A stretch of DNA of 64,000 nt from contig OW203740.1 of assembly GCA_934045075.1 (NCBI GenBank), positions 13,740,346 to 13,804,345 on the forward strand, read 5' to 3'. This DNA comes from Yponomeuta sedellus. Its lineage: Eukaryota > Arthropoda > Insecta > Lepidoptera > Yponomeutidae. This document shows, piece after piece, positions 24,606 to 35,424 of the stretch. Position 1 is the stretch's first letter, and each line of letters opens with the position of its first letter. Position numbers and translations under genes: made by a program. Below the pieces are notes generated by a model that had not been told where the DNA came from, did no database searches, and saw only the letters and a list, made by a program, of their open reading frames with translations.

Positions 24606-25654
24606 TGTATGTAACTTAAGTATGATAAGTAGGTATAGCTGATATTTTTAGCGATCAAAGATCTCCTCTTACCATTAATTATATGTATAATAATGAATCA
24701 CCATTAATTTTGGATGGTTTGAAAGCCATAGCAAAATTAACGTCCCTTAACATAGCTATCGAATACGCTAAGGAGTTTTTTTTTTAATATCTCGACACAA
24801 ACTCGAATCTATTAGAAGTTTTGGTAGTCGGCCACAGCGGTACGTGCGTGCCGCGGTTCCGCGTGTAATTGTTCTGACAGAGGCATTAATTGCACTAATT
24901 GTTCGCGCATTTCTTTAACAAGATTTGTCAACTCGAAACAAGATTTCTTATCTCATTTGTAACGGTGCACACCGTACAGCATTTTTTTTATATTTCTTTA
25001 TTTCTGTCTATAAAATTCCGTCACCCATTTTTGAGATTTCCTTGATTTTTTGGCATTACTACTTACATTTCAATCAGACCCGACTACATAAATCGTCCTT
25101 TACCTGCATATTCTGTTTTTTTATAAAATTTTCTGTTTGTACTATAAATAAAACACAGAGATGAAGGTGTTCCAGTTTTTTATTTATAAAACGTTTTACA
25201 ACCTCACACAACTTTGTTTATATTTAAAAGTATCAGTCTAAATAGATTCCATTTTTAATTAAGGATTACATAAAAGCGGTTTACAAACACCCGGATTCCA
25301 CCTTGTATAAGCCAGACACGTAATAAGCCCTAATACATACAGCCGAAAACGCGCGACCCAGATTTCTTTTGACCCTAATGGGGGCAGAAATTACACGTTA
25401 GATTAGACATCACGGCAATAGCATAACATTCACTAAGGCTAATGACTGTTATATCACTGCGTCTAGCTCTAGATTGTAGGACGCGTGAGGAATGTAACCG
25501 CAACTGTATTATCAACTATGTAATGGCTACGTTGAGGCCCGACTCCGGTTCTGTACCATAAGTGTTTTTGATGTCTATACAAAATATAAGATTCCTTGTG
25601 TCAATAAACAATCCTTTTATTACATTCCATTATGGTTGCCTGGAAGAAATTGAA
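24606..25654. other. Unassigned sequence
   Basis: No gene was recognised. 24830-24900 is locally CpG-rich. 25633-25650 ('ggttgcctggaagaaat') is an inverted copy of part of the adjoining LINE at 25757-25775. Confidence 0.3.
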
Positions 25655-25790
25655 TAAGATAAGATAAGATAAGAATATTCTTTATTGTACACCAGGAAAA
25701 AAACAAACAAAACAATTACAAAGATACAGTACAATTGGCGGCCTTATTGCTTAGAGCAATTTCTTCCAGGCAACCCACGATGGAGAGTTG
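25655..25790 (-). mobile_element. LINE 3' end, family B (minus)
   Basis: It begins on the plus strand with (AAGAT)n-type repeats ('gataagataagataagaat'), then 'attctttattgtacaccagg' and 'ggcggccttattgctta'. This is the same tail as 519-662, inverted. Confidence 0.7.
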
Positions 25791-25907
25791 CTGAAGGAAA
25801 AGTGAGACGGGTAATTGGATAGTTGTAGAAATTGAAGAAATATTTAATAGTAATTGTACTATATTTTTATATAATTTATTCACCGTAATTTCTGTGTACA
25901 ATAATAG

Positions 25908-26250
25908 TACATTACACAACTAGGGTGGTAATACAAAGAAAGGCCGAGATCGCAGAAGTTTGCCGCCCGAGCTGCAAGCGGGGGACGTAAATATGCGATC
26001 GAGAGCTTTCTTTATTACCTCCCGTGTTGTGTACATCTTTTTATGTCTACACTTGGCCAGAAAGCGGCTTTTTCCGTACGCGCAGCGTGCGGAAAAAGCC
26101 ACTTTATTGCCAGGTGTGGCATAATAGTACATTATGACACTAGTGAGCTAAGTTGGTCATTACAGACGAGGTGGGTTTACTGCTCGAGCCGAAGGCGAGA
26201 GCAGTTATGGAACCGAGTCTGTAATGCAATGCTCACGAGTGTCATACGAC
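25908..26250. mobile_element. Clustered palindromic element
   Basis: Three fold-back units follow one another: 'cacaactagggtggtaat' against 'attacctcccgtgttgtg'; 'ggctttttccgtacgcg' against 'cgtgcggaaaaagcc' (26068-26099); and 'attatgacactagtgagc' against 'gctcacgagtgtcatac' (ending 26247). They directly abut the recombinase remnant. There is no coding potential. Confidence 0.6.
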
Positions 26251-26252
26251 GT

Positions 26253-26980
26253 TTTTCAACACACTTGTGAGGAAAATAAAAAACAAGCACAGGTAAATAA
26301 AAATAAAAAGTACGCTAAAAATACTGACTCAGAAAAAGAGTTCGCGTTCTTTTCCGTTTTCCATGTTAGGAAATTTTCATACGCTGCGACATATTTTTCC
26401 CTAGATTTCTCGGGTATCAAACTTTCATTGGCATTTTGCGCCTCATTAAGTATGTCTTGCGGAGTTAAAACCATATCCTCTTCAGTATCAGTACTCGAAC
26501 TCGACATTTTCACAATAAACAATGAAAAGTTTTATTTCTTGAGAACTGAGATTGAAAATGCTTACTTTTTTGAAAATTTTTTTGAAAATTTGAATGAAAA
26601 GCGCGCTTACTTTTTTAATTTGCGCGCTGTCAAATGTAGGCAAATGTAACAACTTCCATACAGCCTATAAATCGATATTTCTGAATTACAAGTTGGCTTT
26701 TAGATATGTCTATCTTTTTCTTATTTTGATTGCAATTTGATGAAAATAAATGTTTAGTTATCGTATTTTGATACTAACGTGTATAAAATATAAATTAAAT
26801 TATTATTTTTAGATATGAAAACTCTTTGCTGTCATTATTTGTCTGTAGTTGATAAAATTAAAACTATATTCATTACAGCACTTGTGCTGTAATATTATTA
26901 CGCACGCGTGTATAATGGACAGCATTATGGTTCTTAAACCGGTGTTATAAGAGTCACTTTACGAGCAAGTGTGTTGAAAA
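26253..26980 (-). mobile_element. Inverted-repeat element carrying a tyrosine recombinase fragment
   Basis: Perfect 15-bp inverted ends 'ttttcaacacacttg' (26253-26267) and 'caagtgtgttgaaaa' (26966-26980) bracket 728 bp containing the truncated recombinase frame. A perfect hairpin 'attacagcac-tt-gtgctgtaat' sits at 26872-26893. Crypton elements normally lack such ends, so this may be a derivative in which a fold-back unit captured part of a Crypton. Confidence 0.5.
26310..26522 (-). pseudogene. Crypton-like tyrosine recombinase N-terminal fragment
   Basis: The frame starts at M 26522 (or M 26507, MSSSSTDTEED) and reads 'PEKSREKYVAAYENFLTWK' then 'ANSFSESVFLAYF'. That is the SAM-like core-binding start of arthropod Crypton/XerD-like recombinases as I know them. 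After FLAYF the sequence changes to low-complexity residues and stops at 26256, so the rest of the core-binding domain and the whole R-H-R-Y catalytic domain are gone. Confidence 0.55.
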
Positions 26981-27500
26981 GAATATTATATCAATATTCT
27001 ATCTATTCCAAGTCGAAAGTTGAGAAACAGTTAAAAAATCGTATTAGCTTAATAATTTGTATCTTTGCCTAATACATAGACGCGAATTTCCTTCATTGGG
27101 ATTTGAGTTTGAAACCTTATACTTACAAGAAAAGTACTTACATGTTTAGAATACGTTCTGAATAATTCAGGTTTCAACAAAGTATTTGTACTTCCTTCAC
27201 TGTTGCAAAAGGCATGTGCCAAATATAAGTCTCGTGATGTAAATAACAACTATGTTAAATACTATCAAGTCGAGAAAGATAATATAGCCGAGGTATTAAT
27301 TAGATTTTTGGTTGGAATTTCAACACAAAATCATATATTTCCTTAGAAGTAATCTATGTGCTGTTAAAGAGTTTTTTTACTTTGTTTTTTTGTACAAGTT
27401 TAAGATTTTTTTTCATATGTTGTAGTTTTATTACCCGAAATTGTAAATTTTTGAAGGACCTACCGCACGATGCAAGAAAAAGAAAGGGAAATGTCATGAA

Positions 27501-27789
27501 TACCAGGTTAGCGTGACCGAGCGGTGGTAGCGGAGCGGTGTAGAACGCCGGCTTCTCAATCGGGAGGTCGTGGGTTCAAACCCCGGCATGTACCAATGAC
27601 TTTGTTTTCTAAGTTATGTACATTTGTGAAATTATAGTAGCAATACTACTCGCTGACGGTGAAGGAAAACATCGTAAGGAAACCCTAGTGTCTGAGGTGT
27701 TAGCGTACCTCAGCGCTTGCTACGTACAATGGCCCAACTATGAGGCTAAGTGCGGAAATCTCAGGTCTAACTAACTACCAGGTTAGCGT
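27501..27789 (+). mobile_element. SINE family D with 14-bp target-site duplication
   Basis: Direct repeats 'taccaggttagcgt' at 27501-27514 and 27776-27789 flank a 261-bp SINE. The head 'ggtagcggagcggtgtagaa' to 'gggttcaaaccccggcatgt' has a B box. The body has 'aaaacatcgtaaggaaaccc', 'gtgtctgaggtgttagcgta' and 'ggcccaactatgaggctaag'. The perfect duplication marks a recent LINE-mobilised insertion and fixes both ends of the family. Confidence 0.92.
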
Positions 27790-28169
27790 AAACAAAATTT
27801 TCTCCAACAAAGTTTACCTATACGATACCAATAAAAAATATGAGGTTAACAAGATAATTTCGACGTAAGGGAGGGCAACTTTTTATTTCTTTCACGGCGC
27901 TCCCAATCGACGAGGGCCTACTGTGAAAACCCATGACGAAAACTAGGTAGGTACACAAAAGCTACACATCGAACGAGCTGAACGGAAGGCTGTGTATGAA
28001 ATCTTATAGAATCTCGCAATGCAACCGCGCCGCATCCGGCGAATTTAGAATTCGTATTAAAATTTGGAATTAGAAATTTTATACATTGGCCCATAATAAC
28101 TTCAGAGCGGCGATTCTGTCGGTGCGCGTTCATAGGTGCGCGTGAATAGGTGCACATTCTCATTCGGAA

Positions 28170-28620
28170 AAGTTCTTTTTAGAGCTTAAGAAGAATCTAG
28201 GACCTTAAAGAAGTTTTGCCAAAGACGTTAATTTTCTGCGTAGATCGATTTAAGTCCTAGACGGAGTTTACACGTCCAGTTTAGTGTCAGTCAATTCTAT
28301 CAGTCTGGTTATACTGACGGCAGGTTGATTGATGGACCAGACTGACGGATATTAGAATATTTTGATGCTTTTTCAGTCTGGCATAAATTCGTGCTTGACC
28401 AAGGTCACGGACTGAACTGACGACAGACTGGACGTTTAAACTCCGTCTTAGGGCGTTGATCCTAGGTTCTAGACTGCTGGTTCTAAAAATAGTTGTCACA
28501 GTAGTTAAGATTTATTACGTTCACTTTTTGAATAAACTTATTATTATATGAATATATGATAGAAGTTAGGATTTTTTCCATTGGTGGCGTTAATTAGCAC
28601 CAGGTAGCGCCTTAAATTAT
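28170..28620. mobile_element. Fold-back MITE family H, copy 2, interrupted
   Basis: It shares 'gatcgatttaagtcctag', 'gttgatcctaggttctaga', 'gttcactttttgaataaa' and the end 'ttagcaccaggtagcgcctt' with 3986-4505. It is split in the centre by the palindromic unit at 28256-28453. Confidence 0.6.
28256..28453. mobile_element. Nested MITE with inverted ends
   Basis: Ends 'ctagacggagtttacacgtc' and 'gacgtttaaactccgtctta' are inverted repeats. Inside, 'cagtctggttatactgacgg' and related 'cagtctgg'/'ccagactg' units recur. It lies within the family H element, between sequence blocks that are continuous in the 3986-4505 copy. Confidence 0.65.
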
Positions 28621-29107
28621 ACTAGCATACCGTATACTTGTATTACAAGCCCTACTGGGGTTCTCTTAGAAAGAGACTAAGGGCTAAATCCTAAATATAA
28701 AACATAGATTTGTTTGTACACAAATCATTAAATGAAATTACTACAAACTATAGTAGGAAATGCGATCTCCGCCCAGAAACAATAATATTTCGTGTCCTTT
28801 TTTCCACGTTCTGAGTTACACTATGATTTTCGAGGCGGAAAAATCGAACAACGAAACGAACAATCCAATCTACAACGAATTTATCTCAGCTCCGAAGTCG
28901 ATATCTCCAACGCGCATTAGGCAAGGTTAAGAGATGCTCAGCCAAATTCTATAAATTCAAGAGTTGTGTGGTTTTATCCAAAATGCGTATCCCTATTATT
29001 TTTTACTTTATTAAGATAGTCAAAATTACATGTGGCGATGTTATGTGGTCGTGCTATAGACCACAACTTAGTACAAGAAATAAAAAAAGGAAAATAAAAA
29101 TTTGTCA

Positions 29108-29136
29108 AGCCTTTCTACAGTTACTGTAGAAAGGCT
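29108..29136. repeat. Perfect hairpin, 14-bp arms
   Basis: 'agcctttctacagt' and 'actgtagaaaggct' flank a single T. It could fold as a tight RNA stem, but nothing else suggests a gene. Confidence 0.85.
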
Positions 29137-29171
29137 GTGGAAAGACAGATTTTTATTATCGCCACAAGTAA

Positions 29172-29560
29172 TATAAAACAGTGTCTAGTTAGTCACAACA
29201 TAATTAACAACATAATATTACTATTACTGGACTTTAATAACTGTTAAAGTACAGTAATAGTAATATTCCGTGCTTCGCAAGGCACGTTAAGCCGTTGGTG
29301 CCGGCTGTCATATAATGGCAGTCGCTAAGCCATGTCAGAGGCTTTATGGGCGACTTGATAACTTCTGACAGTATGGCCCGCCACTGTCTTACAATCCTCC
29401 ACCAACCCGGACTAGGCCCCCGTGGTGGAGGATGGCCTAACCTTCCTGCGATGCAGGAAGAGACCCGTGCCCCAGCAGTGGGGGCATACAAGGGTTGATA
29501 ACGAATAGTAATATTATGTTGTTAATAATGTTGTAACTAACTAGACACTGTTTTATATAA
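29172..29560. mobile_element. Palindromic MITE split by a LINE insertion
   Basis: Arms of about 54 bp, 29172-29226 ('aaaacagtgtctagttagtc' outer part) and 29505-29558 (inverse), match with a few mismatches. Removing 29268-29503 and one duplication copy restores a continuous palindromic element of about 140 bp. Confidence 0.8.
29268..29503 (+). mobile_element. LINE 3' end, family F, with 12-bp target duplication
   Basis: 'aatagtaatatt' is repeated at 29256-29267 and 29504-29515. The 236-bp insert holds 'ccttcctgcgatgcaggaag', 'agacccgtgccccagcagtg' and ends 'acaagggttgataacg'. It is a 5'-truncated non-LTR copy inserted into the palindromic MITE; a minus copy of the family is at 15500-15655. 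Confidence 0.85.
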
Positions 29561-30119
29561 TAGGTAGAATATAGAGATGGAGTACCATGAAACTACGTGT
29601 CACGAAATAGGTACCCAAATGTAAATTGCAAGCTTTGAGTTTCGTACTATTCGTAGTAGAGCCTCCAAGTACATGTAGGTGCGGCGATTCGCAGTAGCAT
29701 TGGAAGAAAGCAGTTAGCAGGTCAAGGTCCGTCAGATTATGGCGGAATGAACGAGTTTCCTTGTACAGTTTGTATTATATTGGCTTACTAGTACTACCAC
29801 GAACAGTGTTGCCACGTTGTCAACGGAAAAAGTCGCAACCTTGCCAAAAAAAGAATTATCTTCTCTTGTTATATCTAGATTGTATAAATGTTAGGGTTTA
29901 TTTAAATTGTTAAGACAAATTGAGAACGTATTTTTCACCTTCAATTTTGCATAAACTCACATTTTTTGTGAGTATTGTTGTATACAAAAATTAGAAGTGT
30001 TGGTTAAAAAATGTCTGATATAGCCAAACAACAACTAAAGTGGCAACACTAGATACAGTAGATAGACCAAAAGCTACACATCAGTTACATTCTGGATAGA
30101 GCATGTATATAAGAATAAC

Positions 30120-30775
30120 CCCCAGTGTTTCGTACACTAATAATCAGTTAATATATTTTTAAGGCTGCTTTTACGTCGAGCATTCTGTCTCGCTCGTACA
30201 CCCTGTCCGTTTTCGTGATTGAAACAAAATTAGTATGTACACTTTCGATAAAATAATGTAGTCTGAGGGTTTGAAAGACACTTATTTAAAATACGGACAT
30301 TTTTAAAACATTTGTGCTTTCCTAAAAGAAGATTTATCAAACCTTCAGGTCACATTTATCAAAGTACACTGAATACATTACATAATATGATACGATCGTG
30401 ATAGCGTGCCCATCATAAACACAGCCAGCCTTTACCCTTTAACGTTCAGAGGTAGTATATATTTTTAATTTTTTTATACTTTATGCACACGAAAAACACA
30501 AAACAGAAATAAAATTTAAGAAAATACACGTACAAACGCGAGCTTATCTCTGTGAGAGATTTACAAACCTTAGGGAGTCGGAGTGGAGATGTTTTCCTTG
30601 GTTTCGGTATTTATTTTTAAAGTGATAAGGTTCAATTTATGCTGGGAACTATCGTACCATTGCCTGGTAAAGGGTAAACATTATGTCAGTTAGCCAAAGT
30701 GCATACAAAAGAAAATAGCTGACAGCTATTAACAGTAGATTAAGATATTTTTAGTGTCCGAGCAACAGGCGGTAA
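30120..30775. mobile_element. MITE family A, copy 3, split by a second element
   Basis: The left half is 30120-30160 ('cccagtgtttcgtacactaa'). The right half is about 30685-30775 ('gtcagttagccaaagtgcat' to 'gtccgagcaacaggcgg'). Between them, 30160-30434 starts 'aaggctgcttttacgtcgag' and ends near 'cacagccagccttt', a loosely inverted pair, and matches the repeat beginning at 23219. Confidence 0.55.
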
Positions 30776-31119
30776 GTTACGTTTACCTGGGAAATTTAGT
30801 GGCCATTCTACACACTAATTTTAGAGGAAAACATCGTGAGGAAATCTGGGCCTGTGTTGCAATAGTAGTAATAATAGCTACTATACAATATAAAACATAT
30901 TTTGTCAGTCAGTGTTCTGAGAATCACTAAACAATACAGCACAATGTAACATGAGTTACCCTGCGTATTTCACTTATAATGTCGCTAGGTGCAATAGTCT
31001 TTTAAATGTGTATTTTTTATGAACTACCTATTAAAAAAAACTTTAGTTTTACACCAACATTTAACCATCGAGCTGATTTGAACTCTATTGCACTGCGATA
31101 AAAAATATGGAAAGGTTAG

Positions 31120-31230
31120 ATAAGGCTTCAAATAGTATTTATTACCCGTTTATTAGGTAAAACCTTCATTCCCGACGTTTCGGCAACGTTGCAGTTGCCG
31201 TGGTCACGAGAAGATGGGTTGCTTTATTTA
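31120..31230 (-). repeat. Interspersed repeat fragment
   Basis: 'cattcccgacgtttcggcaa' and 'gccgtggtcacgagaagatg' form a motif common in moth repeats, but I cannot name the element or its ends. Confidence 0.3.
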
Positions 31231-31424
31231 TATCTATGGAACAATTATCTGGTATCACAGCATAAAAAAAAATATTTTTAACAAGTCTTTCCGCCGCTTC
31301 AAAATTTCACTAAGGTAGTACTTAAATATCGTTAGTCTCTTGAGATTTGTCAGGAAATAACGGGACAGACAGATATTTACTTTGTTTTTTCGCCGCTCGC
31401 GGTCACATACCTAGTTAGGTAGTT

Positions 31425-31670
31425 AGACCTAAGATTTCAGCTTAGCCTCATAGTTGTGCCATACGTACGTAGCAAGCGCCGAGGTATGTTAACACTTCAG
31501 GCACTAGGGTTTCCTTACGATGTTTTCCTTCACAGTTACTGAGCTACTACAACTTCATAACTTAGAAAACAAGGACATAGGTTCACGCCGGCATTCGAAC
31601 CCACGACCTATCGATTGAAAAGACGGCGTACCAGTCCGCTATACCGCTTCTCGCTGACACCTACCTATTG
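31425..31670 (-). mobile_element. tRNA-derived SINE, family D (minus)
   Basis: The minus strand reads a head ending in 'gtcgtgggttcgaatgccgg', then 'ccttgttttctaagttatga', 'aaaacatcgtaaggaaaccc' and 'gcctgaagtgttaacatacc'. It is nearly full length relative to 27515-27775. Confidence 0.75.
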
Positions 31671-32353
31671 GTCCATCTGCTCGCCCTGATAGTTATGAAA
31701 TTCTTAATTTAGAAACAAGGTATATGGATAAAGGTTTAGGCCCAACTCTACGAAAAACTATACAATATCAGAAAACAAAAAATATTTCTGTTAAAGTACC
31801 GCCTTGGGTCACAGTTTGTGAAAAGTATACTATTTACAATAATTAAAAATGTGTGCGTGCAGTGCAGTGGACGGATCCCAGAAGTAAAAGCAGCTTTAAT
31901 ATTGAGCATTAAAGATCATGCCACTGTTTAGCTGTCTATTGGCTGTGTGAATGTTTATGAGGCTTTAAAGGAACGCATAGAGGTAGATAAGATACTGCTT
32001 TCACAAGTAAACTCGACATTCTTGTTCTATTTTAGAAATGATAGCAGGTTTAAAGTAAACACTGCACGTGAGGGCGTCGATGTGTGACCTAAACAATGTG
32101 TTTAGGGATTTAGAAACTTGGAATGTTATTGTTTCTAGAGGTGTAATAATTATTTAGCCACAAAATCAAATCCAGTCGTGTATTTTTTTAAAATAATAAC
32201 AGTAGAACGACTATTTGAAAAGCTATTTCCAAAGTACGTTTTCATAAATATTATATATATTATAAAAAGCGCTGTTATTGTTTTTTTATTCAAAAACATC
32301 CATTCAATTTATGAATATTTAAAACTTTACTTATAAAGTGGCAAACAACTTAC

Positions 32354-32389
32354 CTGACGAATCGACTTCTTGAAAAACTTGAACTTCAT
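32354..32389 (-). CDS. Putative first coding exon of an unidentified gene
   Basis: On the minus strand an ATG at 32389 in the context 'gtgaaaatATG' opens a frame encoding MKFKFFKKSIRQ, a basic 12-residue start, that runs straight into a textbook splice donor (CAG then GTAAGT, intron from 32353). Upstream lies a CpG-rich stretch with E2F-type sites, which fits a promoter and 5' UTR. I do not recognise the peptide and could not find the next exon, which should start in phase 0 to the left. It might also be an alternative first exon of the CERT gene on the same strand, though nothing links them. Confidence 0.35.
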
Positions 32390-32454
32390 ATTTTCACAAA
32401 TAAGTAAACAAAACCAAACACTCTCATAAAAGGGCAACACTGAACGAAAGTTAT

Positions 32455-32660
32455 TTTACAATACGAAGGTCGGCCGAACGCAACTGAAACTGAAATGGCG
32501 CGAAAATAAACAAACAAACGAAAACGTTTTGCGGGCAACTAAAATGGCGGGAAAGGACGAGCGCCGCGCTCCGCGGACGCTTACCTAGTGCTAGTGAGCG
32601 AGTGAGAAATATTACGAACCACAAATTGGATGCGGTAAAGGAAGGCAAACTCAGTCAGAC
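32455..32660 (-). promoter_or_regulatory. CpG-rich promoter-like region with two E2F-type sites
   Basis: This is the only strongly CpG-rich patch for several kilobases. 'tggcgcgaaaa' (32496-32506) and 'tggcgggaaa' (32545-32554) are the inverse of the E2F consensus TTTSGCGC/TTTCCCGCC, about 50 bp apart. 'aaaatggcgg' also fits a YY1/Pho core. A TATA box is not evident. Transcription leftward, into the exon at 32389, is inferred. Confidence 0.4.
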
Positions 32661-33311
32661 GATCCACTCGGATGTACGAATGTTCACTTCTGTTATCACT
32701 TCGTTCAATTTACTCTTTTTTTCCTCGATGATGTGGTCAAACAAAAGTTGTTTCACGCATTAAAAACACAGAAATACGTCAGGAAATACATAGTCTGGGA
32801 TTATTTTGAAAACTTACTATTTTAAATCACACTTAAAACAAGGATCACTCAAGATGAAACAAAAAACTTGATTGGTTGTTCTTCTTTGTTATCTTCATGT
32901 ACCATAGAGATACAGATAACAGATTTCACAAGAGAAAGAAAACAGATCTTATAATTTCAGAAACAGTGTGTGCAACTTTTAAATTCCACAAGAAAAACAT
33001 AAAATCATAAGTGCATTTATCGTATCGAACGTACCTACCTACCTGACAAATTTTGAAATACATACCCCATAACTATGTTTTAAAAGGAGAGTCAATCAAT
33101 CAAAAGAGTGTAACTTTTTGCAGAATTATGTTTGAGTAACAGGAAAACATAAATTAAAATTACAAGTTAAATTTATCAATATACATGTAACTCTCGGTCT
33201 GAAAATGTTAACCACCTTAAGGTTGGTAATTGCATGCACAAATCTATGCCACATGGTCGATGATATTATGTGATTTGATTAGGCATATAGCATAGAAGAA
33301 GCAATAGAGAT

Positions 33312-33407
33312 TCACCCAAGCGAGGTTGCCATGGTTTTACAATCAATTTCTATTATTTATTCACCCAAGCGAGGTTGCCATGGTTTTACAATCAATTTCT
33401 ATTATTT
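33312..33407. repeat. 49-bp tandem duplication
   Basis: Units 33312-33360 and 33361-33407 begin 'tcacccaagcgaggttgcca' and are identical over their shared length. Recent slippage or duplication; no gene. Confidence 0.95.
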
Positions 33408-34060
33408 CAATCCTAGTATTTTTGATAAATGATGTCATTGCAAAAAATTCAATTACCTGTCAACTTTTAAATAAGGAAAAGAGTTTCATCATCAAAACGT
33501 CATGAATACTCTTTTTGTTAGAATCGATGCTACAATTAAAAAGTAATACGTACCTACCTAGATATAGCATTTTAGACTTTTCTGCACACAGTGTGCTAAA
33601 GAATCTAATTTGAAAACTGATAAACATTTTTAGACCGCGACCGTACACATCATGTTTCATTGGCATATATGTTTTTAGGCACCTAATTAACGGCCAAATA
33701 AAAAAATATATGTTCTAAGTGGGTCCATATTGGCTCAACTAAAGTCTAACTTCCGAAAATGGTCTTACTAACGATTTGTACTCCGAATGATCACTCTTCC
33801 GAAAATTTTGATTCCTAATTTTTTCGTTCATACAATTTCTAGTACTACCGACGAAGATCATAACACTCTGGTTTCCGATTTTTTTTATTACTAATATTAC
33901 TACTAAACTAATCTAAACTCCTAAGTGTTTTTTACCATAATGTTGTCATTCATAAACAAGTTTTTCATAATATTGTTACTCATATTATCGATAAGTTATA
34001 ATTCTTATTTGTATGTATGGTATGTATTTACAGACTTTGATATCTTTGTTCAGTTGTTTT

Positions 34061-34480
34061 GCCCAGATGTCTATTTCGGTAGCAACACTGACCAAAAAGT
34101 ACCATAATTTGACTTTTGGTTGGTATGTTTAGTTCCAAAGTAGTGTTTTTTTGTAGTTTTTACATGTTCTAACCTAACCTACCTACTGCCCAGATGTTGA
34201 TTTCGGTAGGAACACTGACCTAACAGTAACATAATTTGACTTTTGGTTGGTATATTTAATTCCAAAATAGTGTTTTTTGTTGTTTTACATGTTCTAACCT
34301 AACCTATCTACTGCCCAGATGTTAATTTCCGTAGCGTCATTGACCTAATAGTATCCTATTCTGACTTATAGGTAGGAAGGTTTCGTTCTGAAAACAGTAT
34401 TTTTTTGTTGTTTTTACATGTTCTAACCTAACCTAACCTACCTAGTGCCCTGATGTCGATCTCGGTGGCGGCATTGACCT
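34061..34480. repeat. Degenerate tandem array, period about 125-134 bp
   Basis: 'gcccagatgt' starts units at 34061, 34188 and 34313, and 'gccctgatgt' at 34447. Each unit also has 'gtttttacatgttctaacc' followed by two or three 'taacc' blocks. Unit divergence rises toward the right. Confidence 0.85.
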
Positions 34481-35424
34481 AATTAATAAGTTCACAAAAT
34501 GAATGTAGGTACCTATATGAAGTAAAATTTTAGAATAAAAACAATTCTACTAACAAATATATGATTTCGAATAATAGTGTAAAAAACAGTTATTTTGAGA
34601 AAATATCGGAAAACAAATAGTAGTACAAAAGATGTTTATTGTTACCGACATTATGAAGTTGGATGATTCGTAATTAATAACATTCGGAACATAGTAGTTA
34701 TTAATAGTGATTGTTAAGATGAAAAATTGTAGTAATAAAATTTTCGGAGTTACAATCATCGAGGTAGGAATCTTCGGTCAACTTTGGCGCACCCGTTCTA
34801 AGTAGTCAGGAGTCGGCATTGTTTCGGTCATGCTAATATACAGTTTTGTTTAAGTTTGTATATCAGAGAGGAATTGGAACTTTAAATACTACTGACTACA
34901 CTGACTACTGACGGCATAAGTGCAGTTATCACACCACACAATAAGTTGTATCCATCGACTCTACCAATGACAGAGGCCAGGTGAAACTTAAGGAGGCTCA
35001 TTCTACTCACCTATACAAATCATTTATTATGAGAAAATTTACTCACAAAGACAACAATGAAAAATTTCTTAGCCTCGACTGTTCCTGAGACAGACGCCGA
35101 AAGCGACGATACAGAATGTAAAAACATCAAAATAAGTAGTTTTTGCACGCATTTTTATGTTCGTAACGCAGTAACTTTCTTATTTCACACCTACTTAACT
35201 GAATGACGACAGTCGCTCTAGTAAATGTATGATATTGTTTTCATTTCATTTTCGCGATATATTTTTTTAAAATGGTCCCATAAAAAAGTTATACCACCGG
35301 AGCTTTCTGTAACAAGCTGTAAAGTAAGTACTGTACCATATAGAAGGTGTCTTGGTAATTTGAGGTGAGGGGGCGGATTATCAATTCGAAGCGCTGACGT
35401 ATTTTAATTTTGATACTAAGGTTT
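34481..35424. other. Unassigned sequence
   Basis: No gene or named repeat is seen. It is AT-rich with short unrelated frames. Confidence 0.3.
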
